64,000 bases of DNA from Paralichthys olivaceus (lineage: Eukaryota; Chordata; Actinopteri; Pleuronectiformes; Paralichthyidae): positions 5,768,621-5,832,620 of the forward strand of contig NC_091116.1 in the NCBI RefSeq assembly GCF_024713975.1, in the 5' to 3' direction. Position numbers and translations under genes: made by a program. Every line of letters starts with the position of its first letter. Position 1 is the stretch's first letter. The notes under the pieces were generated by a model. The model saw nothing but the letters and a program-made list of their open reading frames with translations, made no database searches and had not been told where the DNA came from. Positions 1-12,222 of the stretch are shown here, one piece after another.

Positions 1-147
1 TGCAGACACTATCTTTTTTTTTTTTTTTTTTCATTTAATTTTTTTATGAACACACTGCTATTATTCTGAACACAACTCTACATCTCACATGGAACAAGCA
101 GCAATAGATCAAATACATTCAAACAATAACTGTTCAAATCTACTCAC

Positions 148-185
148 AAATCCAGCAGTGACACAATCCAGGTGCTTCAACAAAC
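148..185 (-). other. Putative mini-exon f in the array spacer (unit 1)
   Basis: Minus-strand acceptor CATGTGTTACAG, 38 nt, donor ATTT|GTGAGT. In phase after exon e it reads FVEAPGLCHCWI. Joining it to exon a of the next unit gives an immediate TAA, so an endless coding chain across units is not possible in this phase. Confidence 0.4.
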
Positions 186-274
186 CTGTAACACATGACA
201 TGGTTTACAAACACACATTCATATAAAGTCTCTTTTGATTTAATGAACAAACACTGAACTGTACAACCACTTAC

Positions 275-360
275 CACTGTTGATCCTCAGTAACACTGGT
301 GAAACAGCTTAGAGGTTTCTTAGGTCCACATGAAGTACAACCTGGTAGACACAATAACAT
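275..360 (-). other. Putative mini-exon e in the array spacer (unit 1)
   Basis: Minus-strand acceptor CATGTGTTTCAG, 86 nt, donor CAGTG|GTAAGT. One frame is open across it and runs on in frame into exon f, starting at MLLCLPG (VLLCLPG in units with the G variant). Present in all units except unit 24. Confidence 0.45.
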
Positions 361-405
361 CTGAAACACATGAAGGACATACAGTAACCAGGACTTATGG
401 CTCAC

Positions 406-431
406 CTGGAGGAACACATACCTACTTGCTG
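406..431 (-). other. Putative mini-exon d in the array spacer (unit 1)
   Basis: Minus-strand acceptor TTGTTGTTTAG, 26 nt, donor CCAG|GTGAGC. The smallest and least certain of the set. In short-type units this segment is altered and fused to the deletion junction. Confidence 0.3.
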
Positions 432-480
432 CTAAACAACAATCTTTAAAAGCTGATAATCTATTTTAGATCAAACTCAC

Positions 481-529
481 CATTTTCCATGTGGTTCCCT
501 CCCACCACCAAGGACTTTCAGTACAATGT
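481..529 (-). other. Putative mini-exon c in the array spacer (unit 1)
   Basis: Minus-strand acceptor CTTCCAG (CCCCTTTTAG in units 8, 20 and 23), 49 nt, donor ATG|GTGAGT. Spliced after exon b it meets TGA at the fourth codon, so a coding chain would end here. Another frame (IVLKVLGGGREPHGKW) is open but does not match the phase of exon b. Confidence 0.4.
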
Positions 530-619
530 CTGGAAGTGGACAGAAGTGGTCGTCTTTATTTTTAACAACGTCAGTGTGTACAGATTATTCAGACTATTTG
601 CTCTTAATACATTACTTAC

Positions 620-669
620 CTCAAACAACATCGCTCCACCTAACGAGTGAGCCGCTGTCCTCATCGGCC
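620..669 (-). other. Putative mini-exon b in the array spacer (unit 1)
   Basis: Acceptor TGTCATACAG, then 50 nt, then donor GAG|GTAAGT on the minus strand. It accepts phase 1 from exon a and stays open (PMRTAAHSLGGAMLFE), ending in phase 0; the other two frames contain stops. Missing from short-type units. Confidence 0.45.
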
Positions 670-826
670 CTGTATGACAGACAAAACAATCAAGGGTCTC
701 ATTTAGCATCACTGTGTGGCATTCATACAAAAACTAGACTTACACAAAACTAAATTACTATTTAGAAAACCATGCAGGTGCACCCAATAGATTTTTGAGA
801 AGAGAAAAGAATAGAAACATACTCAC

Positions 827-858
827 CTGGGACTTTTCCTGGCTGGACATTCACCTTT
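827..858 (-). other. Putative mini-exon a in the array spacer (unit 1)
   Basis: On the minus strand: acceptor ...CACAATAG, then 32 nt, then donor CCAG|GTGAGT. One frame reads KVNVQPGKVP in unit 1 and KVIVQPGKVP in other units, leaving phase 1. An alternative acceptor upstream (TTGTGTTAG) would extend this frame without a stop. Present in every unit, including short ones. The splice signals are seen; use as an exon is inferred. Confidence 0.45.
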
Positions 859-923
859 CTATTGTGACAGAGGCATGACAAGACAGAACCCTAACACAAT
901 TTCACCACTTTCAACAACAGTCA

Positions 924-1782
924 TTGTGTTCAAAATAACAGCAGTGTGGAGTTCTATTACTCAAGTCAAACAGGTGGCCCTCATTTAAGGACCAAGGCAG
1001 CAAATGTTCTACATGCTAGTTCTAGTGCATTTGTCTGAAAATCACTGGAACATGGGTCATTGTTCACAACAACAGCATACTTTGATTCAAAAGTATCAAG
1101 ACAACCAGAAAAGTACAAACCGCTCAACTACAATCATCTCAAATCCTTTAAAATAGCAACCAAAACCACAAAGACGTGGAAGACAACAGAACACTACCAT
1201 TCAGATGAATCAAACAATAACCTAAATGACACCTCTGCAAAGTCCCATTGTTGAAAAATTAACATGTGCTGAAGAGGTTACAATTTTCCTTAAAGGAAAA
1301 TACCACAACATTTTGTGGAGTGATGACATCACCACTGTTCAAACCACAGAACACGGTGAAGCATGGTAGCACAAGCACAATACTTCAAGACATTGTGTTG
1401 ACTTATGCCAAAGAGGAGACACCCTTCAAATGTGTCTTTCAACTAGACAACCACCCCAAACACACAAGTAAGCACGCAGCATCTTCAACATCCAACAACA
1501 CTAACATAATGGAGTGGCCACTCCGATCATCCTGGACTATAATACCTGTACACAGGTGACACAACTTGGTTGAGTCCATGCAACACACATGTGAAGCAGT
1601 TCTCAAACACACTGCTTGTACAACTAAATACAAGTTCAGTGATTCACAGACAAGACACATCTTCTAGCATTTTTCCCTTCATACAATAAATGTTTGACTT
1701 TGTAAACAACAATGCAGAAACTATCTTTTATTTATTATTAATTTTTTTATTTATTAACACACTGCTATTATTTTGAACACAA
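924..1782 (+). mobile_element. Tc1/mariner relic (unit 1), reference copy
   Basis: Both ends show inverted repeats. The 5' end reads ttgtgttcaaaataacagca, and the 3' end ctgctattattttgaaca then caa is its reverse complement apart from a base or two. Translated fragments in different frames match Tc1-family transposase: NILWSDD and FQQDNHPKHTSK carry the region of two of the catalytic acidic residues, followed by MEWPL where the family has its conserved EWP..SPDLNPIE segment. At about 860 bp, with internal deletions, frameshifts and stops, it cannot encode an active enzyme. Family knowledge: full Tc1 elements are about 1.3-1.6 kb. Confidence 0.85.
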
Positions 1783-2783
1783 CTCTACATCTCACATGGA
1801 ACAAGCAGCAATAGATCAACTACATTCAAACAATAACTGTTCAAATCTACTCACAAATCCAGCAGTGACACAATCCAGGTGCTTCAACAAACCTGTAACA
1901 CATAACATGGTTTACAAACACACATTCATATAAAGTCTCTTTTGATTTAATGAACAAACACTGAACTGTACAACCACTTACCACTGTTGATCCTCAGTAA
2001 CACTGGTGGAACAGCTTAGAGGTTTCTTAGGTCCACATGAAGTACAACCTGGTAGACACAATAACATCTGAAACACATGAAGGAAATGGAGTTATGGCTC
2101 ACATGGAGGGACACACACCTAGTTAGCAAGTGCAGCAAGTTTACCCAATAGATTTTTGAGAAGAGAAAAGAATAGAAACATACTCACCTGGGACTTTTCC
2201 TGGCTGAACAATCACCTTTCTATTGTGACAGAGGCATGACAAGACACAACCCTAACACAATTTCACCACTTTCAACAACAGTCATTGTGTTCAAAATAAC
2301 AGCAGTGTGGAGTTCTATTACTCAAGTCAAACAGGTGGCCCTCATTTAAGGACCAAGGCAGCAAATGTTCTACATGCTAGTTCTAGTGCATTTCTCTGAA
2401 AATCACTGGAACATGGGTCATTGTTCACAACAACAGCATACTTTGATTCAAAAGTATCAAGACAACCAGAAAAGTACAAACCGCTCAACTACAATCATCT
2501 CAAATCCTTTAAAATAGCAACCAAAACCACAAAGACATAGAAGCACGCAGCATCTTCAACATCCAACAACACTAACATAATGGAGTGGCCACTCCGATCA
2601 TCCTGGACTATAATACCTGTACACAGGTGACACAACTTGGTCAACTCCATGCAACACACATGTGAAGCAGTTCTCAAACACACTGCTTGTACAACTAAAT
2701 ACAAGTTCAGTGATTCACAGACAAGACACATCTTCTAGCATTTTTCACTTCTTACAATAAATGTTTGACTTTGTAAAGAACAA
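1713..2783. repeat. Array unit 2, short type (1071 bp)
   Basis: Lacks mini-exons b and c (deletion near 2125-2140) and lacks the transposase middle section (junction near 2540). Confidence 0.9.
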
Positions 2784-2858
2784 TGCAGATCCTATCTTTT
2801 TTTTTTTTTTTTTTCATTTAATTTTTTTATGAACACACTGCTATTATTCTGAACACAA
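2285..2858 (+). mobile_element. Tc1/mariner relic (unit 2), middle deleted
   Basis: Inverted-repeat ends present; the transposase middle between 'caaagacat' and 'agaagcacgcagc' is missing. Confidence 0.8.
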
Positions 2859-4495
2859 CTCTACATCTCACATGGAACAAGCAGCAATAGATCAAATACA
2901 TTCAAACAATAACTGTTCAAATCTACTCACAAATCCAGCAGTGACACAATCCAGGTGCTTCAACAAACCTGTAACACATGACATGGTTTACAAACACACA
3001 TTCATATAAAGTCTCTTTTGATTTAATGAACAAACACTGAACTGTACAACCACTTACCACTGTTGATCCTCAGTAACACTGGTGAAACAGCTTAGAGGTT
3101 TCTTAGGTCCACATGAAGTACAACCTGGTAGACACAATAACACCTGAAACACATGAAGGACATACAGTAACCAGGACTTATGGCTCACCTGGAGGAACAC
3201 ATACCTACTTGCTGCTAAACAACAATCTTTAAAAGCTGATAATCTATTTTAGATCAAACTCACCATTTTCCATGTGGTTCCCTCCCACCACCAAGGACTT
3301 TCAGTACAATGTCTGGAAGTGGACAGAAGTGGTCGTCTTTATTTTTAACAACGTCAGTGTGTACAGATTATTCAGACTATTTGCTCTTAATACATTACTT
3401 ACCTCAAACAACATCGCTCCACCTAACGAGTGAGCCGCTGTCCTCATCGGCCCTGTATGACAGACAAAACAATCAAGGGTCTCATTTAGCATCACTGTGT
3501 GGCATTCATACAAAAACTAGACTTACACAAAACTAAATTACTATTTAGAAAACCATGCAGGTGCACCCAATAGATTTTTGAGAAGAGAAAAGAATAGAAA
3601 CATACTCACCTGGGACTTTTCCTGGCTGGACATTCACCTTTCTATTGTGACAGAGGCATGACAAGACACAACCCTAACACAATTTCACCACTTTCAACAA
3701 CAGTCATTGTGTTCAAAATAACAGCAGTGTGGAGTTCTATTACTCAAGTCAAACAGGTGGCCCTCATTTAAGGACCAAGGCAGCAAATGTTCTACATGCT
3801 AGTTCTAGTGCATTTGTCTGAAAATCACTGGAACATGGGTCATTGTTCACAACAACAGCATACTTTGATTCAAAAGTATCAAGACAACCAGAAAACTACT
3901 AACTGCTCAACTACAATCATCTCAAATCCTTTAAAATAACAACCAAAACCACAAAGACGTGGAAGACAACAGAACACTACCATTCAGATGAATCAAACAA
4001 TAACCTAAATGACACCTCTGCAAAGTCCCATTGTTGAAAAATTAACATGTGCTGAAGAGGTTACAATTTTCCTTAAAGGAAAATACCACAACATTTTGTG
4101 GAGTGATGACATCACCACTGTTCAAACCACAGAACACGGTGAAGCATGGTAGCACAAGCACAATACTTCAAGACATTGTGTTGACTTATGCCAAAGAGGA
4201 GACACCCTTCAAATGTGTCTTTCAACAAGACAACCACCCCAAACACACAAGTAAGCACGCAGCATCTTCAACATCCAACAACACTAACATAATGGAGTGG
4301 CCACTCCGATCATCCTGGACTATAATACCTGTACACAGGTGACACAACTTGGTTGAGTCCATGCAACACACATGTGAAGCAGTTCTCAAACACACTGCTT
4401 GTACAACTAAATACAAGTTCAGTGATTCACAGACAAGACACATCTTCTAGAATTTTTCCCTTCATACAATAAATGTTTGACTTTGTAAACAACAA
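2784..4495. repeat. Array unit 3, full type (1712 bp)
   Basis: All mini-exon signals and the longer Tc1 relic are present. First unit of higher-order repeat copy 1. Confidence 0.9.
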
Positions 4496-4564
4496 TGCAG
4501 AAACTATCTTTTATTTATTATTAATTTTTTATTTATTAACACACTGCTATTATTCTGAACACAA
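3707..4564 (+). mobile_element. Tc1/mariner relic (unit 3)
   Basis: Long form with both inverted-repeat ends and the QQDNHPKHTSK fragment. Confidence 0.8.
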
Positions 4565-6201
4565 CTCTACATCTCACATGGAACAAGCAGCAATAGATCA
4601 ACTACATTCAAACAATAACTGTTCAAATCTACTCACAAATCCAGCAGTGACACAATCCAGGTGCTTCAACAAACCTGTAACACATGACATGGTTTACAAA
4701 CACACATTCATATAAAGTCTCTTTTGATTTAATGAACAAACACTGAACTGTACAACCACTTACCACTGTTGATCCTCAGTAACACTGGTGGAACAGCTTA
4801 GAGGTTTCTTAGGTCCACATGAAGTACAACCTGGTAGACACAATAACACCTGAAACACATGAAGGACATACAGTAACCAGGACTTATGGCTCACCTGGAG
4901 GAACACATACCTACTTGCTGCTAAACAACAATCTTTAAAAGCTGATAATCTATTTTAGATCAAACTCACCATTTTCCATGTGGTTCCCTCCCACCACCAA
5001 GGACTTTCAGTACAATGTCTGGAAGTGGACAGAAGTGGTCGTCTTTATTTTTAACAACGTCAGTGTGTACAGATTATTCAGACTATTTGCTCTTAATACA
5101 TTACTTACCTCAAACAACATCGCTCCACCTAACGAGTGAGCCGCTGTCCTCATCGGCCCTGTATGACAGACAAAACAATCAAGGGTCTCATTTAGCATCA
5201 CTGTGTGGCATTCATACAAAAACTAGACTTACACAAAACTAAATTACTATTTAGAAAACCATGCAGGTGCACCCAATAGATTTTTGAGAAGAGAAAAGAA
5301 TAGAAACATACTCACCTGGGACTTTTCCTGGCTGGACATTCACCTTTCTATTGTGACAGAGGCATGACAAGACACAACCCTAACACAATTTCACCACTTT
5401 CAACAACAGTCATTGTGTTCAAAATAACAGCAGTGTGGAGTTCTATTACTCAAGTCAAACAGGTGGCCCTCATTTAAGGACCAAGGCAGCAAATGTTCTA
5501 CATGCTAGTTCTAGTGCATTTGTCTGAAAATCACTGGAACATGGGTCATTGTTCACAACAACCGCATACTTTGATTCAAAAGTATCAAGACAACCAGAAA
5601 ACTACTAACTGCTCAACTACAATCATCTCAAATCCTTTAAAATAACAACCAAAACCACAAAGACGTGGAAGACAACAGAACACTACCATTCAGATGAATC
5701 AAACAATAACCTAAATGACACCTCTGCAAAGTCCCATTGTTGAAAAATTAACATGTGCTGAAGAGGTTACAATTTTCCTTAAAGGAAAATACCACAACAT
5801 TTTGTGGAGTGATGACATCACCACTGTTCAAACCACAGAACACGGTGAAGCATGGTAGCACAAGCACAATACTTCAAGACATTGTGTTGACTTATGCCAA
5901 AGAGGAGACACCCTTCAAATGTGTCTTTCAACAAGACAACCACCCCAAACACACAAGTAAGCACGCAGCATCTTCAACATCCAACAACACTAACATAATG
6001 GAGTGGCCACTCCGATCATCCTGGACTATAATACCTGTACACAGGTGACACAACTTGGTTGAGTCCATGCAACACACATGTGAAGCAGTTCTCAAACACA
6101 CTGCTTGTACAACTAAATACAAGTTCAGTGATTCACAGACAAGACACATCTTCTAGCATTTTTCCCTTCATACAATAAATGTTTGACTTTGTAAACAACA
6201 A
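4496..6201. repeat. Array unit 4, full type (1706 bp)
   Basis: Full type; the poly-T/TTTA tract in the Tc1 3' end is shorter than in unit 3. Confidence 0.9.
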
Positions 6202-6270
6202 TGCAGAAACTATCTTTTATTTATTATTAATTTTTTATTTATTAACACACTGCTATTATTTTGAACACAA
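5413..6270 (+). mobile_element. Tc1/mariner relic (unit 4)
   Basis: Long form, both inverted-repeat ends. Confidence 0.8.
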
Positions 6271-7271
6271 CTCTACATCTCACATGGAACAAGCAGCAAT
6301 AGATCAACTACATTCAAACAATAACTGTTCAAATCTACTCACAAATCCAGCAGTGACACAATCCAGGTGCTTCAACAAACCTGTAACACATGACATGGTT
6401 TACAAACACACATTCATATAAAGTCTCTTTTGATTTAATGAACAAACACTGAACTGTACAACCACTTACCACTGTTGATCCTCAGTAACACTGGTGGAAC
6501 AGCTTAGAGGTTTCTTAGGTCCACATGAAGTACAACCTGGTAGACACAATAACATCTGAAACACATGAAGGAAATGGAGTTATGGCTCACATGGAGGGAC
6601 ACACACCTAGTTAGCAAGTGCAGCAAGTTTACCCAATAGATTTTTGAGAAGAGAAAAGAATAGAAACATACTCACCTGGGACTTTTCCTGGCTGAACAAT
6701 CACCTTTCTATTGTGACAGAGGCATGACAAGACACAACCCTAACACAATTTCACCACTTTCAACAACAGTCATTGTGTTCAAAATAACAGCAGTGTGGAG
6801 TTCTATTACTCAAGTCAAACAGGTGGCCCTCATTTAAGGACCAAGGCAGCAAATGTTCTACATGCTAGTTCTAGTGCATTTCTCTGAAAATCACTGGAAC
6901 ATGGGTCATTGTTCACAACAACAGCATACTTTGATTCAAAAGTATCAAGACAACCAGAAAAGTACTAACCGCTCAACTACAATCATCTCAAATCCTTTAA
7001 AATAGCAACCAAAACCACAAAGACATAGAAGCACGCAGCATCTTCAACATCCAACAACACTAACATAATGGAGTGGCCACTCCGATCATCCTGGACTATA
7101 ATACCTGTACACAGGTGACGCAACTTGGTCAACTCCATGCAACACACATGTGAAGCAGTTCTCAAACACACTGCTTGTACAACTAAATACAAGTTCAGTG
7201 ATTCACAGACAAGACACATCTTCTAGCATTTTTCACTTCTTACAATAAATGTTTGACTTTGTAAAGAACAA
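6202..7271. repeat. Array unit 5, short type (1070 bp)
   Basis: Same two deletions as unit 2. Confidence 0.9.
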
Positions 7272-7346
7272 TGCAGACACTATCTTTTTTTTTTTTTTTT
7301 TTCATTTAATTTTTTTATGAACACACTGCTATTATTCTGAACACAA
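6773..7346 (+). mobile_element. Tc1/mariner relic (unit 5), middle deleted
   Basis: Short form, both ends present. Confidence 0.8.
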
Positions 7347-8693
7347 CTCTACATCTCACATGGAACAAGCAGCAATAGATCAAATACATTCAAACAATAA
7401 CTGTTCAAATCTACTCACAAATCCAGCAGTGACACAATCCAGGTGCTTCAACAAACCTGTAACACATGACATGGTTTACAAACACACATTCATATAAAGT
7501 CTCTTTTGATATAATGAACAAACACTGAACTGTACAACCACTTACCACTGTTGATCCTCAGTAACACTGGTGGAACAGCTTAGAGGTTTCTTAGGTCCAC
7601 ATGAAGTACAACCTGGTAGACACAATAACACCTGAAACACATGAAGGACATACAGTAACCAGGACTTATGGCTCACCTGGAGGAACACATACCTACTTGC
7701 TGCTAAACAACAATCTTTAAAAGCTGATAATCTATTTTAGATCAAACTCACCATTTTCCATGTGGTTCCCTCCCACCACCAAGGACTTTCAGTACAATGT
7801 CTGGAAGTGGACAGAAGTGGTCGTCTTTATTTTTAACAACGTCAGTGTGTACAGATTATTCAGACTATTTGCTCTTAATACATTACTTACCTCAAACAAC
7901 ATCGCTCCACCTAACGAGTGAGCCGCTGTCCTCATCGGCCCTGTATGACAGACAAAACAATCAAGGGTCTCATTTAGCATCACTGTGTGGCATTCATACA
8001 AAAACTAGACTTACACAAAACTAAATTACTATTTAGAAAACCATGCAGGTTCACCCAATAGATTTTTGAGAAGAGAAAAGAATAGAAACATACTCACCTG
8101 GGACTTTTCCTGGCTGAACAATCACCTTTCTATTGTGACAGAGGCATGACAAGACAGAACCCTAACACAATTTCACCACTTTCAACAACAGTCATTGTGT
8201 TCAAAATAACAGCAGTGTGGAGTTCTATTACTCAAGTCAAACAGGTGGCCCTCATTTAAGGACCAAGGCAGCAAATGTTCTACATGCTAGTTCTAGTGCA
8301 TTTGTCTGAAAATCACTGGAACATGGGTCATTGTTCACAACAACAGCATACTTTGATTCAAAAGTATCAAGACAACCAGAAAACTACTAACCGCTCAACT
8401 ACAATCATCTCAAATCCTTTAAAATAGCAACCAAAACCACAAAGACATAGAAGCACGCAGCATCTTCAACATCCAACAACACTAACATAATGGAGTGGCC
8501 ACTCCGATCATCCTGGACTATAATACCTGTACACAGGTGACACAACTTGGTCAACTCCATGCAACACACATGTGAAGCAGTTCTCAAACACACTGCTCGT
8601 ACAACTAAATACAAGTTCAGTGATTCACAGACAAGACACATCTTCTAGCATTTTTCACTTCTTACAATAAATGTTTGACTTTGTAAAGAACAA
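7272..8693. repeat. Array unit 6, type lacking the Tc1 middle (1422 bp)
   Basis: Keeps all six mini-exon signals but lacks the transposase middle section. Pairs with unit 18. Confidence 0.9.
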
Positions 8694-8767
8694 TGCAGAC
8701 ACTATCTTTATTTTTTTTTTTTTCATTTAATTTTTTTATGAACACACTGCTATTATTCTGAACACAA
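8195..8767 (+). mobile_element. Tc1/mariner relic (unit 6), middle deleted
   Basis: Short form, both ends present. Confidence 0.8.
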
Positions 8768-10296
8768 CTCTACATCTCACATGGAACAAGCAGCAATAGA
8801 TCAAATACATTCAAACAATAACTGTTCAAATCTACTCACAAATCCAGCAGTGACACAATCCAGGTGCTTCAACAAACCTGTAACACATGACATGGTTTAC
8901 AAACACACATTCATATAAAGTCTCTTTTGATTTAATGAACAAACACTGAACTGTACAACCACTTACCACTGTTGATCCTCAGTAACACTGGTGAAACAGC
9001 TTAGAGGTTTCTTAGGTCCACATGAAGTACAACCTGGTAGACACAATAACATCTGAAACACATGAAGGACATACAGTAACCAGGACTTATGGCTCACCTG
9101 GAGGAACACATACCTACTTGCTGCTAAACAACAATCTTTAAAAGCTGATAATCTATTTTAGATCAAACTCACCATTTTCCATGTGGTTCCCTCCCACCAC
9201 CAAGGACTTTCAGTACAATGTCTGGAAGTGGACAGAAGTGGTCGTCTTTATTTTTAACAACGTCAGTGTGTACAGATTATTCAGACTATTTGCTCTTAAT
9301 ACATTACTTACCTCAAACAACATCGCTCCACCTAACGAGTGAGCCGCTGTCCTCATCGGCCCTGTATGACAGACAAAACAATCAAGGGTCTCATTTAGCA
9401 TCACTGTGTGGCATTCATACAAAAACTAGACTTACACAAAACTAAATTACTATTTAGAAAACCATGCAGGTTCACCCAATAGATTTTTGAGAAGAGAAAA
9501 GAATAGAAACATACTCACCTGGGACTTTTCGTGGCTGAACAATCACCTTTCTATTGTGACAGAGGCATGACAAGACACAACCCTAACACAATTTCACCAC
9601 TTTCAACAACAGTCATTGTGTTCAAAATAACAGCAGTGTGGAGTTCTATTACTCAAGTCAAACAGCTGGCCCTCATTTAAGGACCAAGGCAGCAAATGTT
9701 CTACATGCTAGTTCTAGTGCATTTGTCTGAAAATCACTGGAACATGGGTCATTGTTCACAACAGCATACTTTGATTCAAAAGTATCAAGACAACTAGAAA
9801 AGTACAAACCGCTCAACTACAATCATCTCAAATCCTTTAAAATAGCAACCAAAACCACAAAGACGTGGGAGACAACAGAACACTACCATTCAGATGAATC
9901 AGACAATAACCTAAATGACACCTAAGCAAAGTCCCATTGTTGAAGCATGGTAGCACAAGCACAATACTTCAAGACATCATGTTGACTTATGCCAAAGAGG
10001 AGACACCCTTCAAATGTGTCTTTCAACTAGACAACCACCCCAAACACACAAGTAAGCATGCAGCATCTTCAACATCCAACAACACTAACATAATGGAGTG
10101 GCCACTCCGATCATCCTGGACTACAATACCTGTACACAGGTGACACAACTTGGTCGACTCCATGCAACACACATGTGAAGCAGTTCTCAAACACACTGCT
10201 TGTACAACTAAATACAAGTTCAGTGATTCACAGACAAGACACATCTTCTAGCATTTTTCACTTCATACAATAAATGTTTGACTTTGTAAAGAACAA
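8694..10296. repeat. Array unit 7, partial Tc1 deletion (1603 bp)
   Basis: Keeps all mini-exons. The Tc1 relic has its own smaller deletion at about 9940, where the segment following 'cccattgttgaa' in full units is missing. Pairs with unit 19. Confidence 0.9.
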
Positions 10297-10361
10297 TGCA
10301 GACACTGCTATCTTTTATTTATTTATTTTTTATTAACACACTGCTATTATTTTGAACACAA
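9616..10361 (+). mobile_element. Tc1/mariner relic (unit 7), partial deletion
   Basis: Intermediate form: lacks the NILWSDD segment but keeps the DNHPKHTSK segment. Confidence 0.8.
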
Positions 10362-11898
10362 CTCTACATCTCACATGGAACAAGCAGCAATAGATCAACT
10401 ACATTCAAACCAATAACTGTTCAAATCTACTCACAAATCCAGCAGTGACACAATCCAGGTGCTTCAACAAACCTGTAACACATGACATGGTTTACAAACA
10501 CACATTCATATAAAGTCTCTTTTGATTTAATGAACAAACACTGAACTGTACAACCACTTACCACTGTTGATCCTCAGTAACACTGGTGGAACAGCTTAGA
10601 GGTTTCTTAGGTCCACATGAAGTACAACCTGGTAGACACAATAACACCTGAAACACATGAAGGACATACAGTAACCAGGACTTATGGCTTACCTGGAGGA
10701 ACACATACCTACTTGCTGCTAAACAACAATCTTTAAAAGCTGATAATCTATTTTAGATCACACTCACCACTTTCCATGTGGTTCCCTCCCACCACCAAGG
10801 ACTTTCAGTACAATGTCTAAAAGGGGACAGAAGTGGTCGTCTTTATTTTTTTACAACTATAAACAACGTCAGTGTGTACAGATTATTCAGACTATTTGCT
10901 CTTAATACATTACTTACCTCAAACAACATCGCTCCACATAACGAGTGAGCCGCTGTCCTCATCGGCCCTGTATGACAAACAGAGAAAACATCAGGGGTCT
11001 CATTTAGCAAACACTGTGTGGCATTCATACAAAAACTGGACTTACACAAAACTAAATTACAAATTAGAAAACCATGCAGGTTCACCCAATAGATTTTTGA
11101 GAAGAATAGAAACACTCACCTGGGACTTTTCCTGGCTGAACAATCACCTCTCTATTGTGACAGAGGCATGACAAGACACAACCCTAACACAATTTCACCA
11201 CTTTCAACAACAGTCATTGTGTTCAAAATAACAGCAGTGTGGAGTTCTATTACTCAAGTCAAACAGGTGGCCGTCATTTAAGGACCAAGGCAGCAAATGT
11301 TCTACATGCTAGTTCTAGTGCATTTGTCTGAAAATCACTGGAACATGGGTCATTGTTCACAACAGCATACTTTGATTCAAAAGTATCAAGACAACCAGAA
11401 AAGTACAAACCGCTCAACTACAATCATCTCAAATCCTTTAAAATAACAACCAAAACCACAAAGACAAGGGAGACAACAGAACACTACCATTTAGATGAAT
11501 CAGACAATAACCTAAATGACACCTAAGCAAAGTCCCATTGTTGAAGCATGGTAGCACAAGCACAATACTTCAAGACATCGTGGTGACTTATGCCAAAGAG
11601 GAGACACCCTTCAAATGTGTCTTTCAACTAGACAACCACCCCAAACACACAAGTAAGCACGCAGCATCTTCAACATCCAACAACACTAACATAATGGAGT
11701 GGCCACTCCGATCATCCTGGACTACAATACCTGTACACAGGTGACACAACTTGGTCGACTCCATGCAACACACATGTGAAGCAGTTCTCAAACACACTGC
11801 TTGTACAACTAAATACAACTTCAGTGATTCACAGACAAGACACATCTTCAAGCATTTTTCCCTTCATACAATAAATGTTTGACTTTGTAAAGAACAAT
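10297..11898. repeat. Array unit 8, partial Tc1 deletion (1602 bp), edge unit
   Basis: Last unit of block 1. Its mini-exon c has a better acceptor (pyrimidine run CCCCTTTTAG on the minus strand) than most other units. The Tc1 3' inverted repeat is lost at the junction with the flank. Pairs with unit 20. Confidence 0.9.
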
Positions 11899-11910
11899 GC
11901 AGACACTGCT
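11217..11910 (+). mobile_element. Tc1/mariner relic (unit 8), 3' end lost
   Basis: Intermediate form. The 3' inverted repeat is missing; the element runs into a poly-T tract at the array/flank junction. Confidence 0.75.
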
Positions 11911-12133
11911 TTTTTTTCTTTTTTTTTTTTAAAAAACAGCCTCATTTTTAGATTTATTGACAGCTGCCATATCCCCCATACACAACATTTAACAATTATT
12001 ATGTGCTTGTGATAACTGGACTCATTATGTGGCCCTATGAGGCAAACAACATGTAAAATCACACCATTGATACAAATCATGATGAGAACAATACAATGTA
12101 TGAGGCCCAGCAGTCTCCACACTGGAAACCTAC

Positions 12134-12222
12134 CTTCTGATGCTAACACAGGAGTTTCCAAGAACCTCAGTCCACTGTCCAGATGCACCTCATTGATGAC
12201 TGATCAGTTAATCACAGTGGAG
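12134..12222 (-). other. Putative exon g upstream of array block 1 (minus strand)
   Basis: Donor CAGAAG|GTAGGT at 12134. Acceptor candidates lie at a pyrimidine-rich TCTCCTCTAG (12223-12224), giving an 89-nt exon, or at TGATCAG (12200-12201), giving 66 nt. The 66-nt version is open (NEVHLDSGLRFLETPVLASE) and in phase with the 133-nt exon upstream at 13535-13667. It leaves phase 1, which array exon b can accept. Whether it is transcribed is unknown. Confidence 0.4.

Larger units (their letters stand above)
1..1712. repeat. Array unit 1, full type (1712 bp)
   Basis: Contains all six minus-strand mini-exon signals and a Tc1 relic with its transposase middle section. This unit is the reference for the mini-exon coordinates listed below. 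Confidence 0.9.
2784..7271. repeat. 4488-bp higher-order repeat, copy 1 (units 3-5)
   Basis: Three units of 1712, 1706 and 1070 bp total exactly 4488 bp. The same triplet with the same lengths occurs at 24593-29080 and 29081-33568. A structured order of unit subtypes is the hallmark of a higher-order repeat made by unequal crossing-over. Confidence 0.9.
1..11898. repeat. Tandem array block 1 (units 1-8, continues left of the window)
   Basis: Eight head-to-tail units, each counted from a shared 'tgcaga' in the Tc1 3' end. Lengths are 1712, 1071, 1712, 1706, 1070, 1422, 1603 and 1602 bp. Each unit contains a spacer with minus-strand mini-exon signals and a decayed Tc1 element. The first base of the window already lies inside the array. 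The block ends where the last Tc1 relic loses its 3' inverted repeat in a poly-T tract near 11900-11930. Confidence 0.95.

Noticed and set aside
518-730. 70-75 codon frames (starting MYECHTVML on minus, MSGSGQKWSS on plus) recurring in most array units as a multicopy gene family
   Set aside because: They recur only because the unit is repeated, they overlap each other on both strands, and the minus frame reads straight through strong splice donors and acceptors. Identity between copies reflects recent homogenisation, not selection.
827-858. Immunoglobulin-like domain fragment (KVIVQPGK resembles a V-domain strand)
   Set aside because: Only about ten residues, no conserved cysteine or tryptophan pattern follows; too little to support a domain call.
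1266-1559. 97-codon frame with QDNHPKHTSK as a functional transposase
   Set aside because: It joins transposase pieces from different frames, lacks the N-terminal DNA-binding domain and the third acidic residue region, and is far shorter than a working Tc1 transposase.
1439-1660. 73-78 codon cysteine-rich minus-strand frame (MCLVCESLNLYLVV) as a secreted peptide or toxin
   Set aside because: It is the antisense of the Tc1 transposase 3' coding region, so the pattern is explained by the transposon.
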